Source: Acidimicrobiales bacterium
GTDB lineage: Bacteria > Actinomycetota > Acidimicrobiia > Acidimicrobiales > Poriferisodalaceae
Reading direction: 5' to 3'
DNA length: 32,068 nt
NCBI GenBank assembly: GCA_004214275.1
Contig: SGYJ01000007.1
Location: forward strand, 1-32,068
Shown here one piece after another: positions 27,994 through 32,068 of the stretch; the first letter of the stretch is position 1, and each line of letters starts with the position of its first letter. The position numbers were made by a program, and so were the translations under genes. The notes beneath the pieces are model-generated. The model was not told where the DNA came from and searched no databases. It saw only the letters and a list, made by a program, of their open reading frames with translations.

Positions 27994-29045
27994 GTTTTTC
28001 TATTAGACGCTTGTATCGCGGTGACACCTCGTGGGATTTCTTAGGGGTTTCAAAGCGCGTACTCACCGGTTCTATTGTCGCGGTGCTCATCTGCGTCGCC
28101 GCTCTGTTCATCCAAGGGTTGAACCTAGGAATCGAATTTGAGGGCGGTGGTGTCTGGGAGGCTCCGGCCTCGGAAGACGTCACTACTGACGCGATACAAA
28201 AGACAGCATCGAACATCGGTATGGCTGACGCGCGAGTGCAACGGATCACCGGCGGAGAGGACATCTTTCGTATTCGAGGTGAACTACCAGCAGGAGAAAC
28301 GGCGGAATCAATTGGTTCAGCGTTAGCGGAGACAGCTCAAGTTGATTCAGAGTCGGTTAGTGCGCGAACCGTTAGCCCTTCTTTCGGAGACGAAGTGGCA
28401 GGAAAGGCGCGCCGAGCATTAGTGGTGTTCTTCATCCTGATTGCTTTGTATTTGACGCTCAGATTTGAGTGGAAGATGGCCCTCGGGGCACTTGTGGCTG
28501 TGGCTCACGATATAGCTCTTACTGTCGGCATTTACGCAATCTTCCAATTCGAGATCAGCCCAGCAACCGTCGTAGCGTTCCTAACAATTATGGGCTACTC
28601 GCTGTACGACACGATAGTTGTCTTCGACCGAGTCAAAGATAATGAACGGTCACTCTCACTTAAAACACGCATGACCTATTCAGACCTTACGAATGTCTCA
28701 CTAAATCAAGTGATCATGCGATCAGTGAACACCACTATCACCTCAGTCCTGCCGGTTATGTCCCTACTAGTCGTCGGTTCGCTCATCATGGGAGCAAGCA
28801 GCTTGCAACAGTTCGCCATTGCCTTACTAATTGGCTTAGTGGTGGGTTCTTACAGTTCTATCTTTGTGGCGATGCCGTTGGTGTCCTCACTCAAAGGTCG
28901 TGAACCGCATTGGGCAGAACAAGAACGAAACGCAGAATTGTTAAGTGAATCGAACTCGATAGAGAATGCAGCAACCGCCCTTGCTGCGGATCGCTATGAC
29001 AGAAGCGCCCCGCCAAGACCGCGCAAGAAAGGGCGAAAGCGCTGA
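27990..29045 (+). CDS. secF: Protein translocase subunit SecF
   Basis: LNLGIEFEGG, LYLTLRFEWKMALGALVAVAHDI, MGYSLYDTIVVFDRVKDN; ATGA overlap with secD. Confidence 0.96.
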   Translation: MSFSIRRLYRGDTSWDFLGVSKRVLTGSIVAVLICVAALFIQGLNLGIEFEGGGVWEAPASEDVTTDAIQKTASNIGMADARVQRITGGEDIFRIRGELPAGETAESIGSALAETAQVDSESVSARTVSPSFGDEVAGKARRALVVFFILIALYLTLRFEWKMALGALVAVAHDIALTVGIYAIFQFEISPATVVAFLTIMGYSLYDTIVVFDRVKDNERSLSLKTRMTYSDLTNVSLNQVIMRSVNTTITSVLPVMSLLVVGSLIMGASSLQQFAIALLIGLVVGSYSSIFVAMPLVSSLKGREPHWAEQERNAELLSESNSIENAATALAADRYDRSAPPRPRKKGRKR

Positions 29046-29066
29046 GCGAAGCAGGACATTGATCAG

Positions 29067-29600
29067 ATGAAAGAGCAGCTTGACCCTGAGTCACTCAAGA
29101 ACCTCATCGATGCCGTGCAAGACTTTCCTCAACCCGGCGTTACCTTTCGAGACATAACCCCCTTATTACGAAAACCTGGAGCATTAAAGATCGCTTCAGC
29201 AGCAATGGCATCAGAGTTTGCTACTTCTTCAATCACGCACGTCATGGGAATTGAATCCCGAGGTTTTCTATTTGGGCCCGCGATCGCCGACCAGCTAAAT
29301 CTCGGATTTTCGCCAATACGCAAACCAGGGAAACTCCCAGGCAAGACAATTTCAGAAACATACGGCCTGGAATACGGCACAGACACCTTAGAGATTCAGG
29401 CCGACATTCTCGGCCCCGAGGATCGGGTACTACTCGTCGACGATGTGCTTGCGACTGGAGGAACACTCTCAGCTGCTGAGCGTCTAGTAGTTGCAACGGG
29501 CGCGGAAGTAGCTGGTGTAACGGTGCTCATCGAGTTGGATTTCCTTAAGGGACGCGAACAACTTGGTGTACGGCACGTTGTTGCCGTGATTCACTATTAG
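29067..29600 (+). CDS. apt: Adenine phosphoribosyltransferase
   Basis: VQDFPQPGVTFRDITPLL, GIESRGFLFGPAIA, PRPP motif VLLVDDVLATGGT. Confidence 0.97.
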   Translation: MKEQLDPESLKNLIDAVQDFPQPGVTFRDITPLLRKPGALKIASAAMASEFATSSITHVMGIESRGFLFGPAIADQLNLGFSPIRKPGKLPGKTISETYGLEYGTDTLEIQADILGPEDRVLLVDDVLATGGTLSAAERLVVATGAEVAGVTVLIELDFLKGREQLGVRHVVAVIHY

Positions 29601-29633
29601 GTAGATGAATAGCTACCACCGTCCTGTTACCTG

Positions 29634-31859
29634 ATGGCCGCCGTCACCAGAGTCCTTCCTTGGCGTCGATCAGCCGCCCCTGTCCACACGGAAATTCAGG
29701 GCGTAGTGGATCGCTATAAGGCCCGTTGGCCCCGAAGTTCCCCAGACCTACTCGTTCGGGCTTATGAAACAGCGGAAAAAGCACACCAAGGCCAACGACG
29801 AAAGTCTGGGGAGTCGTACATACTCCACCCAGTCGCAGTTGCTTCGGTTGTAGCAGAAATGGGTTTGGACGATGTGTCGATAGCCGCGGCGTTGTTACAT
29901 GACGCGGTTGAAGATACCGGGGTTGAACTGATCGATATACGAAATGAATTTGGTCACGACGTCGCAGCCCTCGTCGATGGCGTTACGAAACTCGACCGGG
30001 TCAGGTTCGCAACTAAGCAAGCACAGCAGGCCGCCACGTTACGAAAAATGTTGGTGGCGATGGCGCAGGACCTGCGTGTTCTACTCATAAAACTTGCGGA
30101 CCGGCTACACAACATGAGAACGCTAGGGGCTCTCCAGCCAACAAAACAAGAACAAATAGCGCGCGAAACATTGGATGTTTATGCGCCTCTAGCTCACAGA
30201 TTAGGCATGCAAGAAGTCAGGAATGAACTCGAAGACTTGGCGTTCGCAGCTCTTTACCCGAAACGTTATGCAGAAATTGACCGTCTACTCGCTGAACGGA
30301 CTCCTGCGCAAGAGGCGTACCTAGAAGGGGTTTCGGAGACCATACGAAGTCGCTTAACCAAGGCCTCTGTAGATGCACTGGTAACAGGTAGAAGGAAACA
30401 CCACTGGGCTGTCTACGAAAAGATGGTGGTAAAAGGTAGATCATTCGACGAAATCTTCGACCTAGTTGGGATCAGAGTCGTCGTGCCGACCATCAGAGAT
30501 GCATACGGGGCGTTGGGTTCGATACACAGCACCTGGAAACCAGTTTCTGGACGATTCAAAGATTACATAGCGATGCCGAAGTTCAATCTGTATCAGTCGC
30601 TTCACACAACAGTGGTGGGTCCCCAAGGCGTCAGCCTTGAGGTCCAAATTAGAACTAACGATATGCATCAGCGGGCCGAACACGGAGTGGCCGCCCACTG
30701 GCGTTACAAAGATCCTTCTGAAGGCTCTAGCGCCGATATGCCATGGCTAAACACGATTGTCGACTGGCAAGCCGAGACAGATGATCCCGAAGAATTCATG
30801 CGAACCTTGGCAGTCGACTTAGATCAAGACGAGGTCTACGTATTCACGCCCAAAGGTGATGTGAGGGCCCTCGCAACACAAGCGACACCGATAGATTTCG
30901 CGTACGCGATTCACACCGATATCGGTGACTCAACGATAGGCGCGAAAATAGATGGCAGACTCGTTCCCCTAGACCGGAAACTGCAATCAGGTGACACCGT
31001 CGAGGTGTTCACATCCAAAGTTGATGGGGCCGGACCGTCTCGAGATTGGCTCGAGATAGCCACAACACCAAAAGCGAGAAACGGCATCAAACAATGGTTC
31101 GCGAAGTCGGACCGAGAAGAGATGTTCGAACTCGGCAGAGAACAAATAACAGAGGCCATGCGCAAAGAAGGCTTAAGAGCCCAGTTGCTCATCGAGAGCG
31201 ACGAGTTGCGTCGCGTAGCTGAACAATTCAATCGCAGTGACCTAACGGTTCTGTGCGAGGCAGTCGGAAAGGGTGACCTAAAGGCAACGGCGGTGGCCAA
31301 GCGTCTAGTAGCAAACCTACGCGGAGAAGAGAGTGACCAACGGTTGCCGGCCAAACCAGCGCAGCACCGAGGATCCCGACGTCGCCGGACTAGTGGAGTT
31401 CATGTGGAGGGATTTGACGATTCGCTAGTACGCCTAGCCGGATGCTGTAACCCGGTTCCGAGAGACGAAATTCTCGGTTTCGTAACTAAAGGGCGGGGTA
31501 TATCGGTACATCGAGACGACTGTGCCAATGCTTCAGAATTAGTTGAATCATCTGGCGCCCGCCAAGTCGAAGTTGATTGGGATGCAGCGTTCTCCGGTCA
31601 CTTCCGCACCAGCATCGAAGTACGAGCGCTCGACCGAGATCACCTCCTCGCAGACGTTGTATCTGTCATATCCGATCATCACCTCAGTATCTCTAGTGCC
31701 CACACGTTCACTGGCGATGACCAAGTGTCCGTTTTGCAGTTCGACATTGAGGTTGGCGACCCCACCTTGTTGGAACAACTTCTGGGTGCGGTAAGAGAGG
31801 TCGACGGTGTATTTGACACACATCGAGTCGTTCCCAATAGCGTGAGACCCCCATCTTGA
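29634..31859 (+). CDS. rel: Bifunctional (p)ppGpp synthetase/hydrolase (Rel/RelA-SpoT)
   Basis: HD motif ALLHDAVEDTGV; synthetase RxKD motif GRFKDYIAMPK; EVQIRT; TGS, C-terminal GCCNPVPRDEILGFVTKGRG and ACT regions. Confidence 0.97.
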   Translation: MAAVTRVLPWRRSAAPVHTEIQGVVDRYKARWPRSSPDLLVRAYETAEKAHQGQRRKSGESYILHPVAVASVVAEMGLDDVSIAAALLHDAVEDTGVELIDIRNEFGHDVAALVDGVTKLDRVRFATKQAQQAATLRKMLVAMAQDLRVLLIKLADRLHNMRTLGALQPTKQEQIARETLDVYAPLAHRLGMQEVRNELEDLAFAALYPKRYAEIDRLLAERTPAQEAYLEGVSETIRSRLTKASVDALVTGRRKHHWAVYEKMVVKGRSFDEIFDLVGIRVVVPTIRDAYGALGSIHSTWKPVSGRFKDYIAMPKFNLYQSLHTTVVGPQGVSLEVQIRTNDMHQRAEHGVAAHWRYKDPSEGSSADMPWLNTIVDWQAETDDPEEFMRTLAVDLDQDEVYVFTPKGDVRALATQATPIDFAYAIHTDIGDSTIGAKIDGRLVPLDRKLQSGDTVEVFTSKVDGAGPSRDWLEIATTPKARNGIKQWFAKSDREEMFELGREQITEAMRKEGLRAQLLIESDELRRVAEQFNRSDLTVLCEAVGKGDLKATAVAKRLVANLRGEESDQRLPAKPAQHRGSRRRRTSGVHVEGFDDSLVRLAGCCNPVPRDEILGFVTKGRGISVHRDDCANASELVESSGARQVEVDWDAAFSGHFRTSIEVRALDRDHLLADVVSVISDHHLSISSAHTFTGDDQVSVLQFDIEVGDPTLLEQLLGAVREVDGVFDTHRVVPNSVRPPS

Positions 31860-31970
31860 AGTAGCTGACAGTAGACAGAAAAGTGTCAGGGACTTTGTGG
31901 TTCAAGCATCTACGATGGTGAGTTCACCGGGCAGTAACTTTCTCTGCTGCCCAACGCCCGAGGATTTTCC

Positions 31971-32068
31971 ATGTCGAAGAAGGCCAATACCTTCCAAACT
32001 CCAATCGGGACACGTGACCTTTTGCCCGAGGAGTCTGCGCGCTGGGAAGCAGTCATAGAAGTTTTTTC
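31971..32068 (+). CDS. hisS: Histidyl-tRNA synthetase, N-terminal fragment truncated by window end
   Basis: ATG 31971 translates MSKKANTFQTPIGTRDLLPEESARWEAVIEVFF, typical HisS N-terminus; too short for the ORF track. Confidence 0.85.
   Translation, partial: MSKKANTFQTPIGTRDLLPEESARWEAVIEVF

Noticed and set aside
29600-29617. GGTAG-ATGAATAG-CTACC inverted repeat after apt as a terminator
   Set aside because: Only 5 bp stem, no T-tract, and starts in the apt stop codon region; too weak to call.
1-32068. Search for CRISPR arrays, transposases, tRNA/rRNA genes, defence or toxin-antitoxin systems
   Set aside because: None seen by eye on either strand; intergenic gaps are mostly under 150 bp and the coding content is housekeeping.

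Overview
This 32 kb window is gene-dense, almost entirely coding and largely housekeeping. Gene content and order look actinobacterial, probably an Acidimicrobiia-like lineage (inference). From about 12.9 kb to the right edge, gene order follows the block I know from Mycobacterium tuberculosis Rv2613c-Rv2580c: HIT protein, PI(P) synthase, PIM acyltransferase, PimA, PdxS, PdxT, YebC, RuvC-RuvA-RuvB, YajC-SecD-SecF, Apt, Rel, HisS. Extra genes are inserted: a 2-TM hypothetical, a degenerate M48-like protein, a DUF3048 lipoprotein, a YGSN-motif protein, and queA-tgt. The left part holds the end of a HAD phosphatase, an acyl-CoA dehydrogenase, a six-gene minus-strand run (thioesterase, NTF2-like, methyltransferase, orphan ABC ATPase, heterodimeric ABC exporter), a tandem CNNM/CBS pair, an InhA-like enoyl-ACP reductase and an NpdG-like F420:NADP oxidoreductase. 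I found no tRNA, rRNA, CRISPR array, mobile element or clear defence system. I do not see an obvious new multi-gene system. The most notable signals are motif-level departures: a Tgt with no Zn-binding cysteines, an M48/HtpX-like protein that has lost HExxH, a CDP-alcohol phosphotransferase with AR changed to AV in its signature, and an ABC exporter pair with a matched degenerate ATP site.
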